64,000 nt of DNA from Paenibacillus sp. DMB5 (lineage in GTDB: Bacteria > Bacillota > Bacilli > Paenibacillales > Paenibacillaceae): NCBI RefSeq assembly GCF_001517085.1, contig NZ_LRAC01000126.1, positions 36,605 through 100,604 of the forward strand. Reading direction: 5' to 3'. The notes beneath the pieces are model-generated. The model did not search any database, was not told where the DNA came from, and saw only the letters and a program-made list of their open reading frames with translations. Shown here in pieces: positions 8,765 through 17,605 of this stretch. Numbering within the stretch: position 1 is the first letter of the stretch; each line of letters starts with the position of its first letter. Both the position numbers and the translations under genes were made by a program.

Positions 8765-8907
8765 GAAAATAGATATATTGAGCGATTGGATAAGGAAGTC
8801 CGCAACAGTTGCAGAGTCTGTTCATGCTCATTTGTCATTGTAACGTAAACGGTATGCTTTTGCACGGTAAGTCCATCATTTGAATGAGAGAAGAGGAGAG
8901 ATAAGAG

Positions 8908-9600
8908 ATGAAGATTATTTTTCACGGTCATTCCTGTGTACAGCTTGAGGTAGGCGGCAAATCGCTGATTATCGATCCTTTTATTAGCGGTAACCCGGCT
9001 GCGGTAACGAAGCCTGAGGATATTAAGACAGATGCGGTGCTGCTGACCCATGCACATGCGGATCATATTCTGGATGCTGCGCCGATTGCCATCGCCAATA
9101 ACGCACCGGTGGTGGCTACAGTGGAGCTGGCTACGTATATCGGGTGGAAGGGCGTAGAGAAGACCATTGGAATGAACATCGGCGGAACGGTGGACCTTGG
9201 GTTTGCCAAAGCTACGATGATCCACGCTTTCCACACCAGCGGCATTACGCTGGACGATGAGCAGCGCATTGTTTACGGCGGCATGCCTGCGGGCTTCATT
9301 ATTGAAGCCGAAGGTAAAACCGTACTGCATGCCGGCGACACCGGGCTGTTCAGCGACATGAAAATGTTCGGCGAGCTCTATAACATCGACCTGGCGATTC
9401 TCCCGATGGGCGGACATTTCACGATGGGGCCGGAGCATGCGCTAATTGCCGCCAAATGGCTGAACGCCAAGCAGGTGCTGCCGGTGCATTACAATACTTT
9501 CCCGCCGATCCGCCAGGATGTGGCCAGCTTTGTGGATTCCCTCAACAAGGCAGGGATTACCGGTACTGCGCTTGAATATGGAGAGAGTCTAGAGCTGTAA
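8908..9600 (+). CDS. UPF0173 metal-dependent hydrolase (metallo-beta-lactamase fold)
   Basis: 230 residues, full length for the UPF0173/YtkL family. The metal site is clear: THAHADH near residues 49-55, later HAGDTGLFSDM and a C-terminal VLPVHYNTFPPI. The fold binds two metal ions, usually zinc, and hydrolyses an as yet undefined substrate in the cytoplasm. The start has AGAGGAG upstream. It has its own strong promoter and terminator, and is probably regulated by the divergent PaaX-family protein. Confidence 0.9.
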   Translation: MKIIFHGHSCVQLEVGGKSLIIDPFISGNPAAVTKPEDIKTDAVLLTHAHADHILDAAPIAIANNAPVVATVELATYIGWKGVEKTIGMNIGGTVDLGFAKATMIHAFHTSGITLDDEQRIVYGGMPAGFIIEAEGKTVLHAGDTGLFSDMKMFGELYNIDLAILPMGGHFTMGPEHALIAAKWLNAKQVLPVHYNTFPPIRQDVASFVDSLNKAGITGTALEYGESLEL

Positions 9601-9618
9601 CAGCAAAAAGTTTGTAGA

Positions 9619-9645
9619 GGGCATCACTTGAGTGGTGCCCTTTTT
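9619..9645 (+). terminator. Rho-independent terminator
   Basis: GGGCATCACT (9619-9628) pairs with AGTGGTGCCC (9631-9640) with one G-T pair, followed by TTTTT. Confidence 0.8.
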
Positions 9646-9833
9646 GTGTGCGGAAATGCAGGCCGGTTCTCGGTCATTTGGTTAAAAGAAGGAAAAATGC
9701 CTGTCGCTTCGTTAACACTAACTTTTACATAGCCCGAATACGGGGCCAACAAAAGAGCTGTAACATGGGTTTCAGAGCCGGAAGCCATACAAGCCGGTGA
9801 CTAAGCGATAAGCGAAAGGGAGTGTGCCTCGGG

Positions 9834-10448
9834 ATGAAGCATAACCCCATCATTGCTTCCATTACAGAAGAATCGCAGATCAGGCAGGCGATAAGCTGCA
9901 CGGTGAACAGGGTAAACCTGATGACCGGCAATATTAACAATCTGGGACAGCTTGTACGGCCTTTGCAGGAGGCGGGTAAGCAGGTTTTTGTACACGTCGA
10001 GATGGTCGGGGGAATCGGGCGGGATGCGGCGGCGATCCAGTATCTGGCTGAGGTTTTTAAGGTAGACGGGATTATTACCACCAAAAGCAATTCCATCGCC
10101 ACCGCCAGACAGCACGGACTGTCGAGTATCCAGCGGGTTTTCGCCATCGACTCCGCGGCAATAGAAACGGCGCTGCGCATGATTAAGTCGAGCAATCCCG
10201 ATGAAGTTGAGCTGATGCCCGGCCTGATGCCGAGGATTATTAGTGAGATGAAGCAGCGTATCAAGCAGCCGCTGATTGTCGGCGGATTGATCCGGCACGA
10301 GGAAGAGATCAGCAGTGCACTGGAAAGCGGCGCAGACTATGTATCAATCGGCGACGCGTCATTATGGAAAGAACCGAAACTACATACAGCACCCCGGGGT
10401 GGAGACGATGAGAAAACCCAGCGGTCAGAAATTGGTGTTCCGATCTAA
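9834..10448 (+). CDS. glpP: Glycerol-3-phosphate-responsive antiterminator
   Basis: 204 residues matching GlpP: IIASITEESQIRQAI at the start, VFVHVEMVGGIGRD, GIITTKSNSIATARQ, then VELMPGLMP and PLIVGGLIRHEEEI in a TIM-barrel-like fold. In Bacillus, GlpP binds glycerol-3-phosphate and the leader RNA of glpD and related genes, preventing termination. Here it heads a set of genes for glycerophosphodiester uptake and cleavage, whose product is glycerol-3-phosphate, which fits. The ATG at 9834 follows AAAGGGAG; a GTG at 9822 sits inside that site. Confidence 0.9.
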   Translation: MKHNPIIASITEESQIRQAISCTVNRVNLMTGNINNLGQLVRPLQEAGKQVFVHVEMVGGIGRDAAAIQYLAEVFKVDGIITTKSNSIATARQHGLSSIQRVFAIDSAAIETALRMIKSSNPDEVELMPGLMPRIISEMKQRIKQPLIVGGLIRHEEEISSALESGADYVSIGDASLWKEPKLHTAPRGGDDEKTQRSEIGVPI

Positions 10449-10552
10449 CGTATACCTATACGCGTAGAGGAGGGCTTCCTTTCTGGAGCTGGTTTTTTTG
10501 TGCGCAAAATTCCGGTTGTACCGGCAACATGAGAGAAATGAGGTGGCCGCAG

Positions 10553-11359
10553 ATGGACATCGCTTCGTATGAGGCATATTGCTTTGATCTGGATGGAACT
10601 GTGTTCATTGGCGACCAGCTGCTTCCGGGAGTGGAGCAGGCAGTGACAGAGCTGCGCAGGCGCGGCAAAAAAATTCTTTTTCTCACCAACAGTGCGGTGC
10701 ACACCCCGCTGGATTGTCTGAACCGGCTGGCCGCAATGGGCCTGAGCTGCCGGGAGAAGGAGATCTTGACCGCGCTGTATGTCAGCGGGATGTATTTTGC
10801 CCGGCAGGAGCCGGAGGCGAGGCTGTACCTGGTTGGTGAAGAGGTGATGCGCAAGCAGATGGAGCAGTGCGGCGTGACTGTTACGGACGAACCGGCAGCA
10901 GCAACGCATGTGCTGATCGGCATGGACCGCAGCTTCACTTACGAGAAGCTGAGGCTTGGAATGACGGCGGCAAGATCGGGAGCAAAGCTGGTCGCTGTGA
11001 ATCCCGATCCGGTCTGCCCGGTGCCGGGCGGGTATATCCCGGATACCTGGGCCATCGTCAAGGCGCTGGAGATCGCAGCGGGGAAGCCGTCTGAGCTGGT
11101 GATGGGCAAGCCGTCACTGTACTACGCCCGGGAAGCACTGCACAAGCTGGGGCTTGCCCCGGAGCAGTGCCTGATGGTCGGCGACCGGCTGGAGACGGAT
11201 ATTCTGATGGGCCATAGCAGCGGCATGCATACCGCACTGGTGCTAACGGGAGTGAGCTCCCGCATGGATATTGAGCGGATGCAGATTGAGCCGGATTATG
11301 TGCTGGACACGCTGGCCGATATTGTGCAGCCGGGGATCATACATGAAAGAACAAGCTAG
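10553..11359 (+). CDS. HAD-IIA family phosphatase (NagD/AraL-like)
   Basis: 268 residues. The HAD motif I DLDGT is at residues 12-16 (nucleophile and general acid Asp12 and Asp14), motif II at LFLTNS, motif III Lys in VMGKPS, motif IV GDRLETDI. The arrangement is that of HAD subfamily IIA, which includes NagD, AraL and glycerol-3-phosphate or phosphoglycolate phosphatases. In this cluster it may convert glycerol-3-phosphate to glycerol and phosphate, but that is inference. The ATG at 10553 follows GAGGTGG; the frame extends eight codons further upstream without a better site. Confidence 0.85.
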   Translation: MDIASYEAYCFDLDGTVFIGDQLLPGVEQAVTELRRRGKKILFLTNSAVHTPLDCLNRLAAMGLSCREKEILTALYVSGMYFARQEPEARLYLVGEEVMRKQMEQCGVTVTDEPAAATHVLIGMDRSFTYEKLRLGMTAARSGAKLVAVNPDPVCPVPGGYIPDTWAIVKALEIAAGKPSELVMGKPSLYYAREALHKLGLAPEQCLMVGDRLETDILMGHSSGMHTALVLTGVSSRMDIERMQIEPDYVLDTLADIVQPGIIHERTS

Positions 11360-11386
11360 ACCCATTATGAGGAGGTTGAACAGATT

Positions 11387-12121
11387 ATGAACAACTGCAA
11401 GGTTTTGGCCCACCGCGGAGCGAGCGCCTACGCTCCCGAGAATACGATGGAAGCCTTCCGGCTGGCGGTTGAGCAGGGGGCGGACGGTTTTGAAATCGAT
11501 ATTAATCTCAGCAAGGACGGGGAAATCGTCGTCATTCATGATGACAGCATTGACCGGACCTCAGACGGACAGGGTGACATTACTGCCTACACCCTAGAGG
11601 AGCTGAAAGCCTTCAACTTCAATAAAGGATTCGCAGAAAAATATACAACCGCACGTATCCCTACGCTCCGGGAGGTGCTGGAGCTGGTGAAGGAGCACGG
11701 GCTCTACCTGAACATTGAGGTCAAAGATATTCTGTCCAAAATGGAGCTGTACGCCGGGCTTCCCGCCGCAGCTGCTGAGCTGGTCCGGGAATACGGGCTT
11801 ACGGAGCAGGTTATTTTCTCCTCATTCAACCATTACTCCATGGTGAGACTGAAAAATGAATACCCGGAGATGAAAACAGGGTTGCTGTACATCGCCGGAC
11901 TGTATCAAGGAGCTGAATATGCCCTGATGACCAAGGCTGATGCGCTGCATCCGGTGTTCTTCGGGGTGAACCGTGAAGCTGTAGAGGAGGCCCGCGCTGC
12001 CGGAGTGCAGGTCAATGCCTGGACGGTGAATGAGCCGGAGCATATCGGCTGGATGCTGGCAGCCGGAGTGGACGCTATTATTACGGATAAGCCGGATGTC
12101 TGCATCGGGCTGAGAGGGTAG
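11387..12121 (+). CDS. Glycerophosphodiester phosphodiesterase (first copy)
   Basis: 244 residues, GDPD TIM barrel. Motifs: LAHRGASAYAPENTMEAF with the catalytic His9, GFEIDINLSKDG with the metal-binding Glu and Asp, VIHDDSIDRTSDG with the second catalytic His, and ITDKPD at the end. It splits glycerophosphodiesters into glycerol-3-phosphate and an alcohol, using a divalent metal. There is no signal peptide, so it works on imported substrate. GAGG lies about 13 bases upstream of the ATG. A related copy follows five bases downstream. Confidence 0.92.
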   Translation: MNNCKVLAHRGASAYAPENTMEAFRLAVEQGADGFEIDINLSKDGEIVVIHDDSIDRTSDGQGDITAYTLEELKAFNFNKGFAEKYTTARIPTLREVLELVKEHGLYLNIEVKDILSKMELYAGLPAAAAELVREYGLTEQVIFSSFNHYSMVRLKNEYPEMKTGLLYIAGLYQGAEYALMTKADALHPVFFGVNREAVEEARAAGVQVNAWTVNEPEHIGWMLAAGVDAIITDKPDVCIGLRG

Positions 12122-12126
12122 CGGGG

Positions 12127-12870
12127 ATGAACAATACAACGATTCTGGCCCATAGAGGGGCAAGCGCCTATGCACCGGAGAACACAATGGCTTCCTTTGA
12201 TCTGGCCCGCAGGATGGGCGCCCATGGGATTGAGCTGGATGTGCAGCTGACCCGGGACGGCAAGCTGGCTGTCATCCATGATCAAACAATCGACCGTACA
12301 TCGGACGGCAAAGGCCGGGTCAGTGAACTGACGCTGGCGGAACTGCGGGAACACGACTTCTCTTACACCTTCAAGGGAGAGTATAGCGCTGAGGGCAGCC
12401 GGATTCCTGAACTGAAAGAAGTCATACAGTTCGCCAAAGAGCATCAGCTGTACATCAACATTGAGACCAAGGACTATGCCAACCCTTACGGGGAAGTAAA
12501 TATCCGCACAGCAGAGCTGGTAAAAGCCAGCGGCTATCAGGAGCAGACGCTGATCTCTTCCATTAACCATAACGCTATGGCCCGGCTGAAGCGCGAGTAT
12601 CCGGAGCTACGGACGGCGATCGCTTTTATGGAAAGCTACTACCGGCTGGATGAATATGCGGCCAGCTGCCGGGCAGATGTGCTGCATCCGTATTATCTTG
12701 GCGTGGACGCGGCGTTCATGGAAATAGCCAAGAGCAACGGGTATGAGGTGAATCCGTGGACTGTGGATGATGAAGTGGAAATCCTGCGGCTGCAGCAGCT
12801 TGGCGTGACGCGGATTATGACCAACCGTCCGGATGTCGGCGTGGCGGCGCTAAATAAGGTGACGGTCTAG
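12127..12870 (+). CDS. Glycerophosphodiester phosphodiesterase (second copy)
   Basis: 247 residues, the same GDPD fold as the gene before it (LAHRGASAYAPENTMASF, GIELDVQLTRDG, VIHDQTIDRTSDG). The two copies are obviously related along their whole length but clearly diverged, so this is an old tandem duplication or two recruited paralogues, perhaps with different head-group preference. It is cytoplasmic and translationally close to the first copy. The ATG follows GCGGGG, a weak site, so coupling to the upstream gene is likely. Confidence 0.92.
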   Translation: MNNTTILAHRGASAYAPENTMASFDLARRMGAHGIELDVQLTRDGKLAVIHDQTIDRTSDGKGRVSELTLAELREHDFSYTFKGEYSAEGSRIPELKEVIQFAKEHQLYINIETKDYANPYGEVNIRTAELVKASGYQEQTLISSINHNAMARLKREYPELRTAIAFMESYYRLDEYAASCRADVLHPYYLGVDAAFMEIAKSNGYEVNPWTVDDEVEILRLQQLGVTRIMTNRPDVGVAALNKVTV

Positions 12871-12965
12871 GTCGAACTTAGTATAAACATATTGGGGGAA
12901 GAGGCGGAGTGACGGCGAAACCCAAATGTTCATATCGAATACTAACCCCGCCAAAGGAGGTAACC

Positions 12966-14054
12966 ATGAGCAGCATTGTACTGGAGAACGTAAGCAAAGC
13001 CTACGGCGATAAAAGCATCATAGAAGGACTGAATCTGACAATCGAGAGCGGAAGCTTCACCGTGCTGGTCGGGCCGTCCGGCTGCGGAAAGTCGACGACG
13101 CTGCGGATGATTGCCGGGCTGGAGGAGCAGACGGGGGGCCAAATCTCCATCGGCGGCAAGAGCATGAATCAAGTGGAGCCGGGCAAACGGAATCTGGCGA
13201 TGGTTTTTCAGAACTATGCGCTGTATCCCACAATGACGGTGGAGAAGAACATCGAATACGGGCTGAAAAATAACAAGGTACCCAAAGCCGAGCGGAAACG
13301 CCTGATCACCGAAATTGCGGAGACGGTAGGCTTAACAAAGCACCTGCACAAAAAGCCGGAGTTTCTCTCCGGCGGCGAGCGGCAGCGGGTCGCGCTGGCC
13401 CGGGCGATGGTCAAGAAGCCGGCGGTCTTCCTCATGGATGAGCCGCTGTCGAACCTCGATGCCAAGCTCCGCCAGCAGATGCGCATCGAGCTGATTGAGC
13501 TGCATAAAAAGCTGGGCGCGACCTTCATCTACGTTACCCATGATCAGGTGGAAGCGATGAGTATGGGCACACAGATTGTGCTGATGGACGGCGGGCGGAT
13601 TATGCAGGAGGATACGCCGCAAGGGATCTACAATGAGCCGCGCAATATGTTCACCAGCCATTTTATCGGCACGCCGCCGATGAACCTTCTGGAGCTTGCC
13701 CGGTCAGGCGGCATCCTTAGCGAAGCACCGCACGGGGCGAAATTCTTCGGGTTCCGGCCTGAAAAAGTGAAATTTGTGCCTGAGCCGGGACTTGCGAGTG
13801 AGCAGATGCTTGAGCTGGATGCTGTCCTTAGCAGCCGCGAGCTGCTGGGCTCAGAGGTGATTTACAAAGCGGTGCTTGCAAGCGGGCAGAGCGTAGCCGT
13901 CAAATGCTTCGACAGTCCCGAGCGCAGCCTGGAGCCGGTTAAGCTGTATGTGAACAAGGAGCATTTATTCTTTTTCGACGCACAGGAGCAGCGGATTCCC
14001 GCAGACGGCAGCAGAGCAGGCGTGACCGTTCCTTCCATCGGAGACACAGCATGA
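12966..14054 (+). CDS. ugpC: ABC transporter ATPase, UgpC/MsmX type
   Basis: 362 residues. Walker A GPSGCGKS (residues 36-43), Q-loop VFQNYALYP, signature LSGGERQRVALARA, Walker B VFLMDEPLSNLDA and switch His in VTHDQ are all intact. A C-terminal beta domain (about 240-350) of the MalK/UgpC type follows. It powers the two permeases encoded next, with which it overlaps by four bases (ATGA). The ATG at 12966 was chosen for AAAGGAGGT five bases upstream, shortening the frame that starts at 12909. MsmX-type ATPases often serve several importers, so it might also energise the ATPase-less pectin importer at 32.8-36.5 kb. Confidence 0.9.
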   Translation: MSSIVLENVSKAYGDKSIIEGLNLTIESGSFTVLVGPSGCGKSTTLRMIAGLEEQTGGQISIGGKSMNQVEPGKRNLAMVFQNYALYPTMTVEKNIEYGLKNNKVPKAERKRLITEIAETVGLTKHLHKKPEFLSGGERQRVALARAMVKKPAVFLMDEPLSNLDAKLRQQMRIELIELHKKLGATFIYVTHDQVEAMSMGTQIVLMDGGRIMQEDTPQGIYNEPRNMFTSHFIGTPPMNLLELARSGGILSEAPHGAKFFGFRPEKVKFVPEPGLASEQMLELDAVLSSRELLGSEVIYKAVLASGQSVAVKCFDSPERSLEPVKLYVNKEHLFFFDAQEQRIPADGSRAGVTVPSIGDTA

Positions 14055-14929
14055 AGAACCGTAGCAAGAGCATGAAGCTGCTGCCTTATCTGCTGGTTGC
14101 ACCGGCGGTGATGATCCTGACGATTTTTTACATTTATCCGATTCTCTATAACGTATATCTGAGCTTCTTCACCTGGAACATGCGCGGGCCAATGAAGTTC
14201 GCCGGACTGGATAATTATATCGAGCTGTTCAAGGGCCGTGATTTTCTCGGAACCCTGAGTAACACGCTGCTCTATATGGTGATGGATGTGACGCTGGTAA
14301 TGGTACTGGCCATGCTGTTAGCCCTCTTTTTGCAGAAAAACACCTTCATCAACCGCTTCATCCAGACGCTGAGCTTCACGCCGAACATCATCTCCCTGAT
14401 CTCGGTCTCTCTAATCTGGATGTGGCTGATGAATACCGATACCGGGCTGTTCAATTATCTGCTCTCCCTGATCGGGGCCGGGCCGGTGGGCTGGCTGACG
14501 GATAAGCAGGTGGCGTTATTTTCACTGGTGCTCGTGTCGGTCTGGAAGTCGGTCGGCTTCAATGCGCTGATTATCACCTCGGCCCTTGGCTCGATTCCCG
14601 CTCATCTTTATGAGGCTGCGGCGCTGGATAATGCATCGAAGCAGTCGGTCTTTTTCCAGATCACGCTCAAAATGATCTCCCCGACCCTGTTCTTTCTGAT
14701 CCTGATGAACATCATCGGCTCCTTCCAGGTGTTCGAGACGATCAACATCATGACCCAGGGCGGACCGGCGAATGCCACGAACACGCTGATCTTCAGTATC
14801 TACAAGCAGAGCTTTGAGTACTACCGGGTCGGTTATGCGGCGGCGATGGCGGTGGTGCTGATGGCGATTGTGGGGCTGATTACGATTTTTTACTTCAAGG
14901 CCGTGAGCAGACGGGTCCATTACCGGTAA
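14051..14929 (+). CDS. ugpA: ABC transporter permease, UgpA-like
   Basis: 292 residues with six membrane helices and the MalF/UgpA-type EAA loop (YEAAALDNASKQSVFFQITLKMISPTLFF). It forms half of the importer channel. It overlaps the ATPase gene by four bases and is followed 12 bases later by the partner permease. Assignment to glycerol-phosphate or glycerophosphodiester uptake rests on the flanking GlpP and phosphodiesterase genes, because permease sequence alone does not define substrate. Confidence 0.85.
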   Translation: MKNRSKSMKLLPYLLVAPAVMILTIFYIYPILYNVYLSFFTWNMRGPMKFAGLDNYIELFKGRDFLGTLSNTLLYMVMDVTLVMVLAMLLALFLQKNTFINRFIQTLSFTPNIISLISVSLIWMWLMNTDTGLFNYLLSLIGAGPVGWLTDKQVALFSLVLVSVWKSVGFNALIITSALGSIPAHLYEAAALDNASKQSVFFQITLKMISPTLFFLILMNIIGSFQVFETINIMTQGGPANATNTLIFSIYKQSFEYYRVGYAAAMAVVLMAIVGLITIFYFKAVSRRVHYR

Positions 14930-14941
14930 AGGAGCAGACTT

Positions 14942-15769
14942 GTGAAAACATTGATAAGAGCGCCCAGGCTGGTGCTGCGAATTCTCATCTCGGTGCTGCT
15001 GATCGTCATCTTCCTGACGCCGTTCTACTGGATGATCCTGACCGCCTTCAAAACACTGGGCGAAGTCCTGGCGATGCCGCCGAAATTTTGGGTCCAGTCG
15101 CTGCAGTGGCAGAACTTTAAGGATGCTTTTACCCGGATAGATTTCCTGCATTATACGCGGAACTCCCTGATTATTACGCTGGGAACGCTGATTGGTCAGG
15201 TGCTGGTGGTTGTTCCGGCGGCTTATGCGTTTGCGAGATATGATTTTAAGGGCAAAAACTGGCTGTTCGGGACTGTGCTGGCAACGATGATGATCCCCGG
15301 ACAGCTGATCTTTCTGCCGATCTTCGTTATGTTCGCGAAGTCCGGGCTGTTGAACACCTATGTGTCGCTGATTATCCCTTTTATGGCCAGCGGTACAGCC
15401 ATCTTCATGCTGCGGCAGACGTTCATGCAGGTTCCTGATTCCCAGCTCGAAGCGGCACGGCTCGATAATGCCGGAGAATTCAAAATCATCTACACGATCA
15501 TGATGCCTGCCGCGATTCCAACCCTGTCCACGCTTGCGCTGCTGACGTTTATCGGGACGTGGAACAGTTACTTTTTTCCGCTGGTGTGGACGACGACAGA
15601 TGCTGTCCGGACGTTGCCGCTCGGGATTCAGAGGCTGCAGGATATTGAGGGCTTAAGCCCGCAGATTGTGATGGCCGGTAATATGATGCTGATTGTGCCG
15701 ATCCTGATTGTATTTGTGGTGGCGCGCAAGCAGATTATCAAGGCGTTTACTTACATGGGAGTGAAGTAG
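14942..15769 (+). CDS. ugpE: ABC transporter permease, UgpE-like
   Basis: 275 residues, six helices, MalG/UgpE-type with the EAA motif LEAARLDNAGEFKIIYTIMMPAAIP. It starts with GTG, preceded by AAAGGAG. It is the second channel half of the importer. The C-terminal VVARKQIIKAFTYMGVK is typical of the family and contacts the ATPase. Confidence 0.85.
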   Translation: MKTLIRAPRLVLRILISVLLIVIFLTPFYWMILTAFKTLGEVLAMPPKFWVQSLQWQNFKDAFTRIDFLHYTRNSLIITLGTLIGQVLVVVPAAYAFARYDFKGKNWLFGTVLATMMIPGQLIFLPIFVMFAKSGLLNTYVSLIIPFMASGTAIFMLRQTFMQVPDSQLEAARLDNAGEFKIIYTIMMPAAIPTLSTLALLTFIGTWNSYFFPLVWTTTDAVRTLPLGIQRLQDIEGLSPQIVMAGNMMLIVPILIVFVVARKQIIKAFTYMGVK

Positions 15770-15850
15770 CGGCAGCGTCCGCAGGCTCCCGTGCTGATCC
15801 ATAGCTTCAGCAGTACACATTAGAGAAGGTTCTAGGAGGAGAAGTGGACA

Positions 15851-17161
15851 ATGAGTATGTGGAAAAAGAAAGTTCTGCCCCTGATGATGACAGTTCCTGT
15901 AACAATGGGGTTAGCTGGTTGTGCACAGACAGATGCTGAAGTATCGGCTGCACCGTATGAGAAAGGGGATCAGACTATCGAGCTGCAGTTCTGGACCTCC
16001 GCTGTCGAAGAGGTGAATCAGGCGCTGGTGGACCAGTTCAATGAAACCAAGGGTGCCGAGCTGAACATCCATGTTAATGCCGAGTATCAGGGCGACTACT
16101 GGGAGATGCAGCAGAAGGTGAATGCCGCGGCCATTGCCGGTACGCTCCCGAATGTGTTTGTGGATGAAGTGGCGATGACCAAGGGTTTTGCCGACAATGA
16201 TATTATTGTGAATTTGGAGCCTTATATTAAGGCTACGGACTTTGACCGGTCTGATTTTCAGATCGGAGATCTAGGCAACCTGTACGTGGGTGAGGACCTA
16301 TACGCTTTCCCTCATATGAGAAGTGTGCCGGTGATGTATGTGAACAAGACGCTGGCGGCAAAAGCAGGACTTAATGCGAACGGCCCTGCTACCTTTGCCG
16401 AGCTTGAAGCTTACCTCCAGGCAGCACATGACGCTACCGGCGAACCGCCGATGTATCTGTTCAACTACGATTTCTGGGTGATGGAGGCGCTGCTGCATTC
16501 CTACTCCGGGACTACGGTTGTTAATAAGGAAGAAACAGAATCGAATATCAACAGCGAAGGCGCGGTTAAGCTGATTACCTTCATTGAAGAGCTGGAGTCC
16601 AAAGGACTGGTTAAAGTGCTGGGCGTGACCGATTCAGATGCTTTCTATGCCGCGATTGCCAAGCCGAGTACGGCGCTGATCTTTGCCAGTATCGGCGGCT
16701 ACAAGACGTTCGCAGGTATGGCACAGCAGAACGGGCTTGAGCTGGGCGTGTCCATGATTCCTACAGGAGAAGACGGTAAGCGGGGCGTGCCGGTGGGCGG
16801 ATCCAATACGTACCTGGCTAACACCAGATCGGATCAGGAAAAAGCGGCTGCCTTCGAATTCATGAAATGGCTGTCCGATACGGAGCAGGCTGCTTACGCT
16901 TCTGCCAACACCGGCTATCTGCCAACCCGGCTGACTTCACTCGACACGGACCTGATGAAGGAGACCATTGCGGCATTCCCCGGCTACCAGGTAGCTTCTG
17001 ATCAGCTCGAATTCAGCAAAATGCGTCCAATGACCGGCGCATACCACGAGATCGAGGACCTGATGGGCGGCAGGATCAACGAAATCTGGCTGGAGAACCT
17101 GAACATTCAGGAGAGCCTGGATAAGCTGGCTGAGGAAGTGAATGTGATTTTGAATAGGTAG
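15851..17161 (+). CDS. ugpB: ABC importer substrate-binding lipoprotein, UgpB-like
   Basis: 436 residues. A lipoprotein signal (LAGC, Cys24) anchors it outside the membrane. The rest is a cluster D extracellular solute-binding protein (family 1): QFWTSAVEEVNQALVDQFNE, then GTLPNVFVDE, then FEFMKWLSDTEQAAYASANTGYLPTR. It delivers substrate to the permeases upstream. Its place after phosphodiesterases suggests glycerophosphodiesters or glycerol-3-phosphate. AGGAGGAG lies about nine bases before the ATG; a second ATG two codons later is possible. Confidence 0.85.
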   Translation: MSMWKKKVLPLMMTVPVTMGLAGCAQTDAEVSAAPYEKGDQTIELQFWTSAVEEVNQALVDQFNETKGAELNIHVNAEYQGDYWEMQQKVNAAAIAGTLPNVFVDEVAMTKGFADNDIIVNLEPYIKATDFDRSDFQIGDLGNLYVGEDLYAFPHMRSVPVMYVNKTLAAKAGLNANGPATFAELEAYLQAAHDATGEPPMYLFNYDFWVMEALLHSYSGTTVVNKEETESNINSEGAVKLITFIEELESKGLVKVLGVTDSDAFYAAIAKPSTALIFASIGGYKTFAGMAQQNGLELGVSMIPTGEDGKRGVPVGGSNTYLANTRSDQEKAAAFEFMKWLSDTEQAAYASANTGYLPTRLTSLDTDLMKETIAAFPGYQVASDQLEFSKMRPMTGAYHEIEDLMGGRINEIWLENLNIQESLDKLAEEVNVILNR

Positions 17162-17195
17162 ATCGTGTGGGGATTTTAGGATGAATAATAAGAGG

Positions 17196-17231
17196 GAAAA
17201 GCTTCTGCTGATTTTTGGCGGGGGCTTTTTT
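17196..17231 (+). terminator. Rho-independent terminator of the glp/ugp cluster
   Basis: GAAAAGCTTCTGC pairs with GGCGGGGGCTTTTTT through several G-T pairs, ending in a T-run. Confidence 0.65.
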
Positions 17232-17605
17232 GTAAGTATATGCCTATTAGACACAGGGAAGCGTACGGTTAAGACAGCAGAATTGGATATATAAGAGATT
17301 AGGGACGGTCATAAAAATGTACTTGCATCAAAAAAATTTATCATATGTCACTTAAAGGAGCACAGTAAATATGGCGAGGTATTAATACTATTTTTATTGT
17401 TTGTAAAGAATAAAAACTAAAAAATATATATAATGGGAAAAAGTAATATATTTGTAACATTATTTTACAACAAAATACTATATACTACCATTATTAGACA
17501 TTAGAGGGGGTGTTTATACTTCATTCGTCATAGCAGATTTTAGAGTTGAACGTATGTATTACTATTTGCGGTTGGTTAATTACCAATACCAAGGAGGAGA
17601 TTAGA
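17232..17605. other. AT-rich intergenic region
   Basis: About 370 bases without a gene. It is strongly AT-rich with short direct echoes (TTGTAA at 17401 and 17452; several TATATA runs). It must hold the promoter of the secreted-protein gene at 17606, but no -35/-10 pair with normal spacing stands out. No tRNA or stable hairpin was seen. Confidence 0.4.
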
